From Aestuariivirga sp. (GTDB lineage: Bacteria > Pseudomonadota > Alphaproteobacteria > Rhizobiales > Aestuariivirgaceae), in the NCBI GenBank assembly GCA_030680855.1, contig JAUXUN010000070.1, forward strand, positions 1 through 64,000: a DNA stretch of 64,000 bases. The letters run 5' to 3'. Both the position numbers and the translations under genes were made by a program. The first letter of the stretch is position 1; every line of letters starts with the position of its first letter. Shown here in pieces: positions 52,815 through 62,288 of this stretch. Below the pieces are notes generated by a model. It had not been told where the DNA came from. It ran no database searches and worked only from the letters and a program-made list of their open reading frames with translations.

Positions 52815-53576
52815 TCAGCCGTTTGTCAATCCAACCGCGCCATCATAGACCAGCTTCAAGGAAACAAGGAATAGTGCCACTTCCACAATGCGAAAGAAGA
52901 TTTTCTCGGGAATGATTTTCGTGAGCCTGTAGCCGAGGAAAGCCCCGATAATTGCGATAGGCGCGAGTATCGCCGCAACGCGCAGGCTGCCTACATTGAT
53001 CTGCCCCAAAAACCAGTAAGGCGGCAGCTTGAGCAAATTGATAATCGCGAAGACAATGGTCGAAGTGCCCGCGTAAACCATTTTCTCCAGGCGCTGCGGC
53101 AGCACATATATCTGGTATGGCGGAGCGCCGGAGTGCGAGACAAAACTTGTGAATCCGGTTATCGCCCCCCAGAAAATCCCGCGCGGCAAGTCCGCCGGCC
53201 GGGGCGCAATGGTGCGGCGCGCTTTCATCACCACATCGGCGCAATACACAAGGCCAATGATGCCGACAAGCAGCTTCACCAGGTCATCGCTGGTGATCGA
53301 AACCGTGGCCCAGCCGATCACGATGCCGATCGCCGCCGCCGGCACGATGATCTTGATGTTCAGCAGGTCGTAGGACTTGCGGTAGAGCCACAGCCCGTAA
53401 ACGTCACTCACGATATAGATCGGCAGCAGCAGCCCCGCCGCGGCGACGGGTGAAATTTGCAAGGCTACAAGTGGCACCGCCAGCATGCCGACAAGCGGCA
53501 GGCCGCCTTTGGAACTGCCGACCAAAAGCGTGGCGAGGCCCGCCAGGAACCAGAACCAGACATCGCCTGTCATCAT
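52815..53576 (-). CDS. TauE/SafE-family permease
   Basis: 253 residues from ATG 53576, overlapping the upstream stop (ATGA). About eight membrane segments and the family motif GLATLLVGSSKGGLPLVGM with a second, inverted-like GFTSFVSHSGAPPYQ identify a sulfite/organosulfonate exporter family protein. The substrate cannot be predicted. It is coupled to a UPF0303 gene. Confidence 0.88.
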   Translation of the reverse strand: MMTGDVWFWFLAGLATLLVGSSKGGLPLVGMLAVPLVALQISPVAAAGLLLPIYIVSDVYGLWLYRKSYDLLNIKIIVPAAAIGIVIGWATVSITSDDLVKLLVGIIGLVYCADVVMKARRTIAPRPADLPRGIFWGAITGFTSFVSHSGAPPYQIYVLPQRLEKMVYAGTSTIVFAIINLLKLPPYWFLGQINVGSLRVAAILAPIAIIGAFLGYRLTKIIPEKIFFRIVEVALFLVSLKLVYDGAVGLTNG

Positions 53577-54076
53577 GCCGTTTCGGCCGGAAGGGCTACT
53601 TGCGCATGCTCCACGCCGAGGAATTGGCCAAGGCATTCCACCACAAAATTATGATCATCGCGCTGCGGAATTCCGGAAACCGTGATAGTGCCGACAACGC
53701 CGGTACCGATAAGATGAATGGGGAAACATCCGCCATGGGGCGCCACATCAATCGGGTTGACACCTCGCAGTTCATCCAGCGCCTGCCCGCTCAGCGCGAT
53801 TTCGCGGCCCACGAGGTAGGAACACTTGTGCACCCGCATGACCACATTGATTTTCCGCCGCACCCATTCGGCGTTGTCCGGCGTGGTGCCGGGCAGGGCC
53901 ACATAGAACAGCGGCCTTCCCGCCACGCGGATGTCGATCACCAGCGGCAGCTTCCGCGCGATTGCCGCATCGCGCATCAGCGTGCCAAGCTTCCAGGCGT
54001 CAGCTTCGTCAAATTTTGCAAAACGCAGCTTCTCTTCCTGAAGCCTCAGCCGCTCAATATCGCTTTCAAGTGACAC
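53573..54076 (-). CDS. UPF0303/heme-degrading-domain protein (HbpS/GlcG-like)
   Basis: 167 residues from GTG 54076, which has GGGGAG seven bases upstream; a TTG at 54094 is weaker. Helix-rich N-terminus, then DIRVAGRPLFYVALPGTTPD, HKCSYLVGREIALSG and APHGGCFPIHLIGTGVVGTI, which match the UPF0303 family (Haem_degrading fold). Its role is unknown; relatives bind heme or corrinoid. It is translationally coupled to the permease and follows the HxlR gene by 14 bases. Confidence 0.82.
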   Translation of the reverse strand: MSLESDIERLRLQEEKLRFAKFDEADAWKLGTLMRDAAIARKLPLVIDIRVAGRPLFYVALPGTTPDNAEWVRRKINVVMRVHKCSYLVGREIALSGQALDELRGVNPIDVAPHGGCFPIHLIGTGVVGTITVSGIPQRDDHNFVVECLGQFLGVEHAQVALPAETA

Positions 54077-54090
54077 GCAATTTTCTCCCC

Positions 54091-54480
54091 TCAAGCCGCC
54101 TTGTCGAATTCCTGGCGCGCCGCTTTCACCACGTCATGATTCTGCGCCGACCATTCAACCAGCTGGTCCAGCGGCACCAGAAGCGAACGGCCCAACTCCG
54201 TCAAGCCATATTCCACACTCGGCGGCACGGTGGGATGGACTTTCCGGTATATTAGCCCGTCGCGCTGCAAATGGCGCAGCGTCTCGGTGAGCATGCGCTG
54301 CGAAATATCGCCGATCCCCCGGCGCAGCGCCCCAAAGCGCACCGGGCCATCCTTCAAGTGCCCAACGATCAAAACGCTCCACTTGTCGCCAATCCGGTCC
54401 AGCACATCGCGGATCGGGCAGGCCGCCGTGAGCCTGGGATCAAGGCGGTTGGAGAGTTGACGTGCCAAGGCTGTAGTCAT
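54091..54480 (-). CDS. HxlR-family transcriptional regulator
   Basis: 129 residues from ATG 54480 (GGAAGGA eight bases upstream). The winged helix CPIRDVLDRIGDKWSVLIVG with GDISQRMLTETLRHLQRDGL is the HxlR signature, starting with the redox-type Cys. It is divergent from a quinone-reductase-like gene, the same arrangement as ytfH/qorB in enterics, and so probably represses it in response to quinone or electrophile stress. GAGACTTACTCTC in the spacer (54553-54565) is a candidate half-operator. Confidence 0.88.
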   Translation of the reverse strand: MTTALARQLSNRLDPRLTAACPIRDVLDRIGDKWSVLIVGHLKDGPVRFGALRRGIGDISQRMLTETLRHLQRDGLIYRKVHPTVPPSVEYGLTELGRSLLVPLDQLVEWSAQNHDVVKAARQEFDKAA

Positions 54481-54598
54481 CGAGATGGTTCCTTCCGGGT
54501 AACCAGGGGCGCTGAAAGTGCCGTCTTGCGCCCTGTTCAAATTCCTCTAAATGAGACTTACTCTCAAAAAGAGACTGTTGCAACAGAAGGATTACACC

Positions 54599-55480
54599 AT
54601 GTATCTCGTCACCGGCGCTTCCGGCCATCTTGGCCAGCTCGTTATCAATAACCTCCTGGAAACCCACAAGATTCCAGCCAGCAGGATCATTGCCACCACC
54701 CGCAAGCCGGAAACACTGGCGGCGCTGAAAGCCAAGGGCGTGGACGTCCGCGCCGCGGATTTCGATGATACCGCCAATCTGGTGAAAGCCTTCAAGGGCG
54801 CCACCCGCCTCTTGCTCATCAGCACCGATGCGATGGACCGCCCGGGCCACAGGCTAGAGCAGCACAAGAATGCCATCGCCGCCGCCGAGAAGGCCGGCGT
54901 GGAGCATGTGCTCTATACCTCCATGCCGAAGCCTGAAACCTCAGCCGTTCTCTTCGCCCCTGATCATGTGGGTACCGAGAAGGCACTGGCCGCCTCCGGC
55001 CTCAAGGGCTGGACTATTCTGCGCAACAACTGGTATTTCGAGAACCTGTTCTATTCCCTGCCCTCAGCCATCAAATCCGGAACCTGGTACACGGCCGCCG
55101 GCGAAGGTAAGATCGCCCACATCGCAAGGGAAGACCTCGCCCGCGCCGCTGCCGCGGCACTTGCTTCCGACAACGGCGGCAGGAACACCTACACGCTGAC
55201 CGGCGCGCAGGAATACACAACCGGCGAAATCGCCAAGCTGGTAAGTGATGCGGTTGGCAAGCCCATTTCCGTTGTCCAGGTTCCGCTCGAAGGCCTCGTG
55301 CAAGGCATGGTCGGCGCAGGCGTGCCCGAACCCGTTGCCCGTATCTTTGGCTCCTTTGACAGCAACACCGCCCAGGGCGGCCTTTCCGGCGTAACCGGCG
55401 ATTACCGGAAACTCACCAGCAACGACAACACGCCGTTCGCAAGCTGGCTCACAAAAAACAAGCAGGCCTTCCTCGGCTAA
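54599..55480 (+). CDS. NAD(P)H:quinone-oxidoreductase-like NmrA/SDR protein (QorB-like)
   Basis: 293 residues from ATG 54599 after AACAGAAGG. TGASGHLGQLV is the Rossmann glycine motif, ATTRKPE binds NADP and GWTILRNNWYFENL is typical of the QOR2 group of atypical SDRs, which lack the Tyr-Lys catalytic pair. It should reduce quinones with NADPH. It is divergent from its likely HxlR regulator and is followed by a strong terminator. Confidence 0.88.
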   Translation: MYLVTGASGHLGQLVINNLLETHKIPASRIIATTRKPETLAALKAKGVDVRAADFDDTANLVKAFKGATRLLLISTDAMDRPGHRLEQHKNAIAAAEKAGVEHVLYTSMPKPETSAVLFAPDHVGTEKALAASGLKGWTILRNNWYFENLFYSLPSAIKSGTWYTAAGEGKIAHIAREDLARAAAAALASDNGGRNTYTLTGAQEYTTGEIAKLVSDAVGKPISVVQVPLEGLVQGMVGAGVPEPVARIFGSFDSNTAQGGLSGVTGDYRKLTSNDNTPFASWLTKNKQAFLG

Positions 55481-55499
55481 ATCGCTGCCACATTGCGAA

Positions 55500-55523
55500 G
55501 GGCTCCCACGGGAGCCCTTTTTG
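55500..55523 (+). terminator. Rho-independent terminator of the quinone reductase gene
   Basis: GGGCTCC and GGAGCCC pair around CACG and are followed by TTTTT, 20 bases after the stop codon. Confidence 0.9.
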
Positions 55524-55524
55524 T

Positions 55525-55782
55525 TTGATGAAATGTATCTTTTATGGTACGCAATGCTATGGTCAGTTTGCGTGGCCAATTGGAATGCCTTTGGTGAAAT
55601 CGCTTGGCGGCGGACTCTGGGAAATGCGCTCTTCCCTTCCCAGCAAGCGCGAGGCGCGAGTTATTTTTGCTGTGAACAAAGATCAGATTGCCGTGTTGAA
55701 TGGATTTATCAAGAAGACCCAAAAGACGCCATTGGAAGAGTTAAGGTTGGCGGCAAGAAGATTGAAGGAACTTGCATTATGA
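55525..55782 (+). CDS. HigB-like (Gp49 family) toxin, shortened N-terminus
   Basis: 85 residues from ATG 55525 or 55528. WPIGMPLVKSLGGGLWEMRS, REARVIFAV and the C-terminal FIKKTQKTP are hallmarks of phage-derived Gp49/HigB RelE-fold toxins, which cut mRNA on the ribosome. The family usually has about 25 more N-terminal residues; here a terminator lies where they would be, so the protein may be trimmed or inactive. Its stop overlaps the antitoxin ATG (ATGA). Confidence 0.75.
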   Translation: MMKCIFYGTQCYGQFAWPIGMPLVKSLGGGLWEMRSSLPSKREARVIFAVNKDQIAVLNGFIKKTQKTPLEELRLAARRLKELAL

Positions 55783-56066
55783 AATTTAACCCAAAGCACC
55801 TTGGCACACATCTGGAAGACCTCTTGGAGGAAGATGGCATTCTCGAAGAGTCCACCAATTTCGCCGTAAAAAGCGTCTTGGCCTGGCAGCTTGCGCAGGC
55901 GATGAAAAAGAAAAAACTGACCAAGCAGCAGATGGCTGCCGCCATGAAGACCAGCCGAGCCCAACTGGACCGCGTGCTTGACCCCAAGAGCGGCAACGCC
56001 ACAATTGAAACATTGCAAAAAGCGGCAAAAGCCGTGGGTCGGAAGTTGAAGGTGGAGTTAGTATAG
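55779..56066 (+). CDS. XRE-family antitoxin
   Basis: 95 residues from ATG 55779. The helix-turn-helix is KKLTKQQMAAAMKTSRAQLD with RVLDPKSGNATIETLQKAA (about 45-80), preceded by a conserved acidic lead (LEDLLEEDGI) that should mask the toxin. It likely neutralises the preceding HigB-like toxin and represses the operon. It is followed in three bases by a HEPN-like gene. Confidence 0.85.
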   Translation: MKFNPKHLGTHLEDLLEEDGILEESTNFAVKSVLAWQLAQAMKKKKLTKQQMAAAMKTSRAQLDRVLDPKSGNATIETLQKAAKAVGRKLKVELV

Positions 56067-56068
56067 AC

Positions 56069-57729
<1,661 letters not shown>

Positions 57730-57767
57730 TTAAGGCAAGCCTCAATAAGCATGGGGCCTATGCGGCC

Positions 57768-58508
57768 TCAGGCGTCACCGATGGCCTCCCGGAACAGGCG
57801 CACCGTCTCCGCCATGCCGAAGGTGAGCGCATCGGCGATGATGGCGTGGCCGATGGAAACTTCGGCAAGATTCGGCAAAGCCGCCACAAGGGCCGGCAGG
57901 TTCTCCCGTGTCAGGTCATGGCCAGCATTGAGGCCGAGCCCGGCAAATTCCGCCACCTTGCCGGTGACAATGATCTTATCAAATTCACGTGCCCGCACTG
58001 TGGCGTCAAACGCCCCGCCATAGGGGCCTGTGTAAATCTCAATGCGGTCGGCCCCCGCCGCCTTCGCCTGCTCGGCCAGTTTCGGATCGGCGTCGACAAA
58101 CAGCGACACGCGCATCTTGCCCGCATGGAGCCGCGTGATTACATCCTTCAAAAGCGATTGGTGCCTTGCGACGTCCCAGCCATGATCAGAGGTGCCCTGC
58201 GCCGGATCATCGGGAACCAGCGTCACCTGGTCCGGCTTGTTGGCCTCCACCAGCTTGAGAAAACGCTCGTCGGGATAGCCTTCGATATTATATTCGCGCG
58301 TGGAAAATTCCTTGCGGATCAGGTCGCGCAACACCGGCACATCCGCGTGGCGGACATGGCGTTCATCCGGGCGCGGATGAATGGTGAGCCCCGCTGCACC
58401 CGCCTGCAAGGCAATGCGCCCCAGCCCCTCAAGGCTCGGCCAGGGCAGGTTCCGCCGGTTGCGCAGATAGGCAATGGCATTCACGTTCACTGACAGCTTG
58501 CAACTCAT
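57768..58508 (-). CDS. pdxJ: Pyridoxine 5'-phosphate synthase
   Basis: 246 residues. KLSVNVNAIAYLRNRR at the start, GLTIHPRPDERHVRHADV with the DERH catalytic part and the NAGHDLT motif are diagnostic of PdxJ, which condenses 3-amino-2-oxopropyl phosphate with deoxyxylulose phosphate to make vitamin B6. It sits between ilvC and a HigBA module on the same strand. PLP serves the aminotransferases of the same amino-acid pathways. Confidence 0.96.
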   Translation of the reverse strand: MSCKLSVNVNAIAYLRNRRNLPWPSLEGLGRIALQAGAAGLTIHPRPDERHVRHADVPVLRDLIRKEFSTREYNIEGYPDERFLKLVEANKPDQVTLVPDDPAQGTSDHGWDVARHQSLLKDVITRLHAGKMRVSLFVDADPKLAEQAKAAGADRIEIYTGPYGGAFDATVRAREFDKIIVTGKVAEFAGLGLNAGHDLTRENLPALVAALPNLAEVSIGHAIIADALTFGMAETVRLFREAIGDA

Positions 58509-58556
58509 GGCGCCGGAATGTAGGCGCGCAATGGAATGCTGGAAAGTCCGGTTTCA

Positions 58557-58580
58557 ATAAATAATGTCAGACCACTTCAA
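58557..58580 (+). repeat. Direct repeat, left of the HigBA cassette
   Basis: ATAAA, four variable bases and GTCAGACCACTTCAA; the second copy is at 59201-59224 with 20 of 24 bases the same. It overlaps the 3' end of higA. Confidence 0.65.
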
Positions 58581-58867
58581 GCTGCCGGCTTGAATTTCCG
58601 TACTTTCATATTCTTCGCCGCCTTGCGGACTTGCGCGATATCAAACTGCAACTGCATCTTGAGAAGAAGGTCCATTGAAATCCCGAAGGCTTTCTCACAG
58701 CGGAGCGCCATGTCAGGCGAAAGGCTGGCGCGCCCATTCAGAACCGCGCTCAAGGCTGGACGCCCCACCCCCAACACCCGCGCTGCATCGGTGACAGACA
58801 GGCCATACTCGCCAATCAAGTCTTCCTTTATCACTTCACCAGGATGAGCTGGGTTAAAAATCTGCAT
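58577..58867 (-). CDS. higA: HigA-family antitoxin
   Basis: 96 residues from ATG 58867. NPAHPGEVIKEDLIGEYGLS followed by VTDAARVLGVGRPALSAVLN is the diagnostic HigA start and XRE helix-turn-helix. It binds and neutralises the HigB toxin encoded eight bases upstream and represses the operon. Some family members lack the toxin, but here it is present. Confidence 0.9.
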   Translation of the reverse strand: MQIFNPAHPGEVIKEDLIGEYGLSVTDAARVLGVGRPALSAVLNGRASLSPDMALRCEKAFGISMDLLLKMQLQFDIAQVRKAAKNMKVRKFKPAA

Positions 58868-58875
58868 GATGCACC

Positions 58876-59157
58876 TCAATGATAGTCAACAAAATCCAAG
58901 TCTTCGGCCTTGCCGTTCGACCATTTGAAAATCAGCCGCCAGTTGCCACTCACCGAAAGGCTCCAATATCCGCCACGATCACCCTTGAGGCCATGCAAGC
59001 GCCACCCCGGCACCGTGCCCAGTTCATCCAGATTTTCAGCGGCATTCAATGCTGAAACGAGCCGCTTCAACCTTGCGATGCAATCCGATGGCAGCCCGCG
59101 CGGATCACCCGTCTCAACAAACCGTTGCAAGGCCTTATGCCTGATTGAACCGATCAC
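58876..59157 (-). CDS. higB: HigB/RelE-family toxin
   Basis: 93 residues, full length. IRHKALQRFVETGDPRGLPS, LNAAENLDELGTVPGWRLHG and GNWRLIFKW are typical of HigB toxins (plasmid-maintenance killer family), ribosome-dependent mRNA interferases. Toxin precedes antitoxin, as usual for higBA. The cassette lies between pdxJ and ilvN. Confidence 0.92.
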   Translation of the reverse strand: MIGSIRHKALQRFVETGDPRGLPSDCIARLKRLVSALNAAENLDELGTVPGWRLHGLKGDRGGYWSLSVSGNWRLIFKWSNGKAEDLDFVDYH

Positions 59158-59200
59158 TCGAAAGTTGTAGCTTGTTGCGCTACAAGAATCAATGCTTTTG

Positions 59201-59224
59201 ATAAACGGCGTCAGACCACTTCAA
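59201..59224 (+). repeat. Direct repeat, right of the HigBA cassette
   Basis: Second copy of the 24-base repeat (ATAAA, CGGC, GTCAGACCACTTCAA), 43 bases upstream of higB. Confidence 0.65.
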
Positions 59225-59256
59225 TCCCCTGCCCCTTGCGGGGAGGGAAATATCAC

Positions 59257-59817
59257 TTAAACCTTCATCCCCTCCGGCCCGCGCGAGATGCCGGCAACGC
59301 CGGTGCGTGAGACTTCCACCAGGCCAATGGGAACCATCAGCGAGATGAACTGGTCAACCTTGTCGGGCTTGCCGGTGATTTCAAAAATGAAACTCTCGGT
59401 CGAGGCATCGATGACGCGGGCGCGGAAGGCATCGGCCAGGCGCAAGGCCTCCATGCGCTTCTCGCCTCCGCCGGCAACCTTCACCATGGCAAGCTCGCGG
59501 GCGATGGAATTGCCCTGCACCGTAAGGTCCGCCACCGAATGCACCGGCACCATGCGCTCAAGCTGATGCCTGATCTGGGTAAGCACCGATGGCGTGCCCG
59601 TGGTAACAATCGTAAAACGCGAGACATGCTTGTCGTGGATCGTTTCCGAAACCGTGAGCGAGTCGATGTTGTAGCCGCGGCCGGCGAACAGTCCGATGAT
59701 GCGGGCAAGGACGCCCGGCTCGTTGTCGGCCACCACGGCCAGCGTGTGGGTTTCCACCGTCTTCTTCGAGGTGTCGAGGAAATAAGCCGAGCCCGTGGGC
59801 TGTTGATGTGCGTTCAT
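59257..59817 (-). CDS. ilvN: Acetolactate synthase small (regulatory) subunit
   Basis: 186 residues from ATG 59817 with GAGGAG before it. The ACT domain reads THTLAVVADNEPGVLARIIG with GLFAGRGYNIDSLTV, and the second half is the usual dimerisation domain. It gives valine feedback inhibition and stimulates the catalytic subunit. It follows ilvB by ten bases. Confidence 0.95.
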   Translation of the reverse strand: MNAHQQPTGSAYFLDTSKKTVETHTLAVVADNEPGVLARIIGLFAGRGYNIDSLTVSETIHDKHVSRFTIVTTGTPSVLTQIRHQLERMVPVHSVADLTVQGNSIARELAMVKVAGGGEKRMEALRLADAFRARVIDASTESFIFEITGKPDKVDQFISLMVPIGLVEVSRTGVAGISRGPEGMKV

Positions 59818-59827
59818 GTCTCTCTCC

Positions 59828-61600
59828 TCAAACCAGCTCTTTGCCCTTGGCGTCGATGGCGCTGCCGACTTCCGCGTCGGATACGTCTTCGCCCAGCAGC
59901 ATTTCATTATGCGCCTTGCCCGACGGGATCATCGGGAAGCAGTTGGCAAGACTTGCCACGCGGCAATCGAAAAGTACCGGATGAGGCGTCTTGATCATCT
60001 CCCTGATCTTGTCGTCGAGCTCCGCTGGCTTCTCGGCCCGCAAGCCGACGCAGCCAAAAGCTTCCGCCAGTTTCACGAAATCCGGCAGGGATTCCGAATA
60101 GCTTTCGCTGAGCCGGTTGCCATGGAGCAATTGCTGCCACTGCCGCACCATGCCCATGTACTGGTTGTTCAGGATGAAAATCTTGATCGGCAGGCGGTAC
60201 TGCACCGCTGTCGACATTTCCTGCATGGTCATCTGCACCGAAGCATCGCCCGCGATATCGACAACCAGCGCCTTGGGATGCGCCATCTGCACGCCAACCG
60301 CGGCCGGCAGGCCGTAGCCCATGGTGCCGAGGCCGCCGGAGGTCATCCAGTGGTGCGGATCCTCGAACTTGAAAAACTGTGCCGCCCACATCTGGTGCTG
60401 GCCCACTTCCGTGGTGATATAGACTTCCCTGTCGCGCGAGAGCTCATACAGCCGCTGAATGGCGTATTGCGGCATGATCACGTCCTTGTTGGCCTTGTAC
60501 TTCAGGCAATCCTTGGCGCGCCACCCATCGATTTCCTTCCACCAGGCCTGCATCGCTTTTTTCTCAAGTTCGTGCGACTTCGCTTTCCATACGCGGATCA
60601 TGTCCTCCAGGGCATGGGCAACATCGCCAACAACCGGAATGTCAACCTGCACCGTTTTGTTGATCGACGAGGGATCGATGTCGATATGGATTTTCTTCGA
60701 GCCCGGCGAGAAGGCATCAAGCCGGCCCGTGATGCGGTCATCGAAACGCGCGCCCACATTGATCATCACATCGCAATCATGCATGGCCATGTTGGCTTCG
60801 TAGGTGCCGTGCATGCCGAGCATGCCCATCCAGTTCTTTCCGCTCGCCGGATAGGCGCCAAGGCCCATCAGCGTCGAGGTGATCGGGATATTCGTCATCT
60901 TCACGAATTCGCGCAAAAGCTTCGAAGCGATAACGCCGGAATTGATCACGCCGCCGCCTGTGTAGAGCAGCGGGCGCTTGGCCTTGGCGATCAATTCGAC
61001 AGCGGCGCGGATCGCGTCCTGGTTTGGCTTCACTTGCGGGCGATAGGTCTTGTGCTCGATGTTCTTTGGGCCGACATAGCGCCCCTTGGCAAATTGCACG
61101 TCCTTCGGAATATCAACCACGACCGGGCCGGGCCGCCCGTGAGTGGCCACATAGAAGGCCTCGTGCAGAATGCGGGCGAGATCATTCACGTCCTTCACCA
61201 GCCAGTTGTGCTTGGTGCAAGGCCGGGTGATGCCAACCGTGTCGCATTCCTGGAACGCGTCATTGCCGATCAAGTGGGTGGGCACCTGCCCCGTGAGGCA
61301 GACCATGGGGATCGAATCAAGCAGCGCATCGGTGAGGCCGGTGACCGCGTTGGTGGCCCCAGGGCCGGAGGTGACCAGCACCACGCCGCATTTGCCGGTG
61401 GAGCGCGCATAGCCTTCCGCCGCGTGGGTGGCCCCCTGCTCATGGCGCACCAGCACGTGCTTGACCTTGTCCTGCTGGAAAATCTCGTCGTAAATGGGAA
61501 GCACGGCGCCCCCGGGATAGCCAAAGACATGCTCCACCCCGTGATCGGCCAAAGCCTTCAGCACGATCTCTGCACCCGACATCAATTCGCCCGTAACCAT
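59828..61600 (-). CDS. ilvB: Acetolactate synthase large (catalytic) subunit
   Basis: 590 residues from ATG 61600 (AGAGG six bases upstream); an ATG eight codons earlier is less well placed. FGYPGGAVLPIYDE, the catalytic Glu in VRHEQGATHAAEGYAR and the ThDP-Mg motif GDASVQMTMQEMST ... NNQYMGMV are clear. It makes acetolactate or acetohydroxybutyrate, the first common step for valine, leucine and isoleucine. An attenuator with a leader peptide precedes it. Confidence 0.97.
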   Translation of the reverse strand: MVTGELMSGAEIVLKALADHGVEHVFGYPGGAVLPIYDEIFQQDKVKHVLVRHEQGATHAAEGYARSTGKCGVVLVTSGPGATNAVTGLTDALLDSIPMVCLTGQVPTHLIGNDAFQECDTVGITRPCTKHNWLVKDVNDLARILHEAFYVATHGRPGPVVVDIPKDVQFAKGRYVGPKNIEHKTYRPQVKPNQDAIRAAVELIAKAKRPLLYTGGGVINSGVIASKLLREFVKMTNIPITSTLMGLGAYPASGKNWMGMLGMHGTYEANMAMHDCDVMINVGARFDDRITGRLDAFSPGSKKIHIDIDPSSINKTVQVDIPVVGDVAHALEDMIRVWKAKSHELEKKAMQAWWKEIDGWRAKDCLKYKANKDVIMPQYAIQRLYELSRDREVYITTEVGQHQMWAAQFFKFEDPHHWMTSGGLGTMGYGLPAAVGVQMAHPKALVVDIAGDASVQMTMQEMSTAVQYRLPIKIFILNNQYMGMVRQWQQLLHGNRLSESYSESLPDFVKLAEAFGCVGLRAEKPAELDDKIREMIKTPHPVLFDCRVASLANCFPMIPSGKAHNEMLLGEDVSDAEVGSAIDAKGKELV

Positions 61601-61655
61601 TTCAAACCTCTTTAATCCAGCCACTTCGTTTCACATGAACCTGCCATTCAGGCAA

Positions 61656-61679
61656 TAAAAAAGGCCCCTTAAGGAGCCT
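61656..61679 (-). terminator. Attenuator terminator in the ilvBN leader
   Basis: Read on the minus strand, AGGCTCC and GGGGCCT pair (one G-T) around TTAA and are followed by TTTTTT. It lies 31 bases after the leader peptide stop and 55 bases before ilvB, the position of a classical attenuator. Confidence 0.9.
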
Positions 61680-61709
61680 GTTTCGCGCAACACCGAGTAT
61701 CCCGGAGGG

Positions 61710-61760
61710 TTAACCCTCCGCGGCGCTACGCGATCCCACGACGATAAGAATGCTGTTCAT
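61710..61760 (-). CDS. ilvL: Ilv leader peptide of ilvBN
   Basis: A 16-codon frame, MNSILIVVGSRSAAEG then TAA, with the run Ile-Leu-Ile-Val-Val. The stop lies in a perfect 18-base palindrome (61703-61720) that can act as the pause or anti-terminator stem, followed by the terminator at 61656. Ribosome stalling at branched-chain codons would favour read-through into ilvBN. The ATG lies six bases after the -10 box. Confidence 0.85.
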   Translation of the reverse strand: MNSILIVVGSRSAAEG

Positions 61761-61766
61761 GGGGCG

Positions 61767-61795
61767 TTTGTACCCAGCCCGGAGGAAGAGGTCAA
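61767..61795 (-). promoter_or_regulatory. Sigma-70-type promoter of ilvBN
   Basis: On the minus strand TTGACC (61790-61795) and TACAAA (61767-61772) with a 17-base spacer. The expected start of transcription falls on the leader peptide ATG. Confidence 0.75.
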
Positions 61796-61822
61796 GCGCC
61801 CCATGTGACATTCGTTAACCGC

Positions 61823-62197
61823 TTATGACTTTTTCAGCGAGTCCTGCCAGAACTCGAAAGCCGCCATAACGGCCACCAGCGCGCCAATTGCGAAGTGCAA
61901 GACGCGCAATTCGCTAGCGATTCCATAGTCCAGCACAAAGACGGAAGCGGCCAGCCACGCGCCAACGGCGAACTGGATAATTTCCTCCCAGCGCCCTTTC
62001 AGCGTGATTTCAAACAGCGCCATAACCATCACCACGACGCCCACGGCCAGCGCGCTGTACAGGACCGGCGGCGGCATTTCACCCATTACCAAGGCAGGTG
62101 TCAGCAGCAACAGGCCGCCAAGGCCGATCAGGAACCAGTCTTCCCAGCCCCGATGGACTTTCAAAACATTAAGATTTGGAACATTAAACATTGCCAT
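61823..62197 (-). CDS. SPW-repeat membrane protein
   Basis: 124 residues from ATG 62197, with GGAGG six bases upstream. Four membrane helices (WFLIGLGGLLLLTPALVM, VLYSALAVGVVVMVMALFEI, IQFAVGAWLAASVFVLDYG, LHFAIGALVAVMAAFEFW) in the SPW family pattern; the repeat motif itself appears as VGAWLAAS rather than SPW. The function of the family is unknown. It lies between miaA and ilvB on the same strand as both. Confidence 0.8.
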   Translation of the reverse strand: MAMFNVPNLNVLKVHRGWEDWFLIGLGGLLLLTPALVMGEMPPPVLYSALAVGVVVMVMALFEITLKGRWEEIIQFAVGAWLAASVFVLDYGIASELRVLHFAIGALVAVMAAFEFWQDSLKKS

Positions 62198-62288
62198 GGA
62201 AACCTCCTCCTTTGAGAAGTCCCGGTCCACGCCCAAGGGATCCGCCACGACAATCCGCCACGCAACCTTTGGCACGTGACCTCGGGAT

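Noticed and set aside
59816-61615. 599-codon open frame on the plus strand
   Set aside because: It is exactly antisense to ilvB, rich in His/Arg/Asp as expected of a GC-rich shadow, and has no ribosome site.
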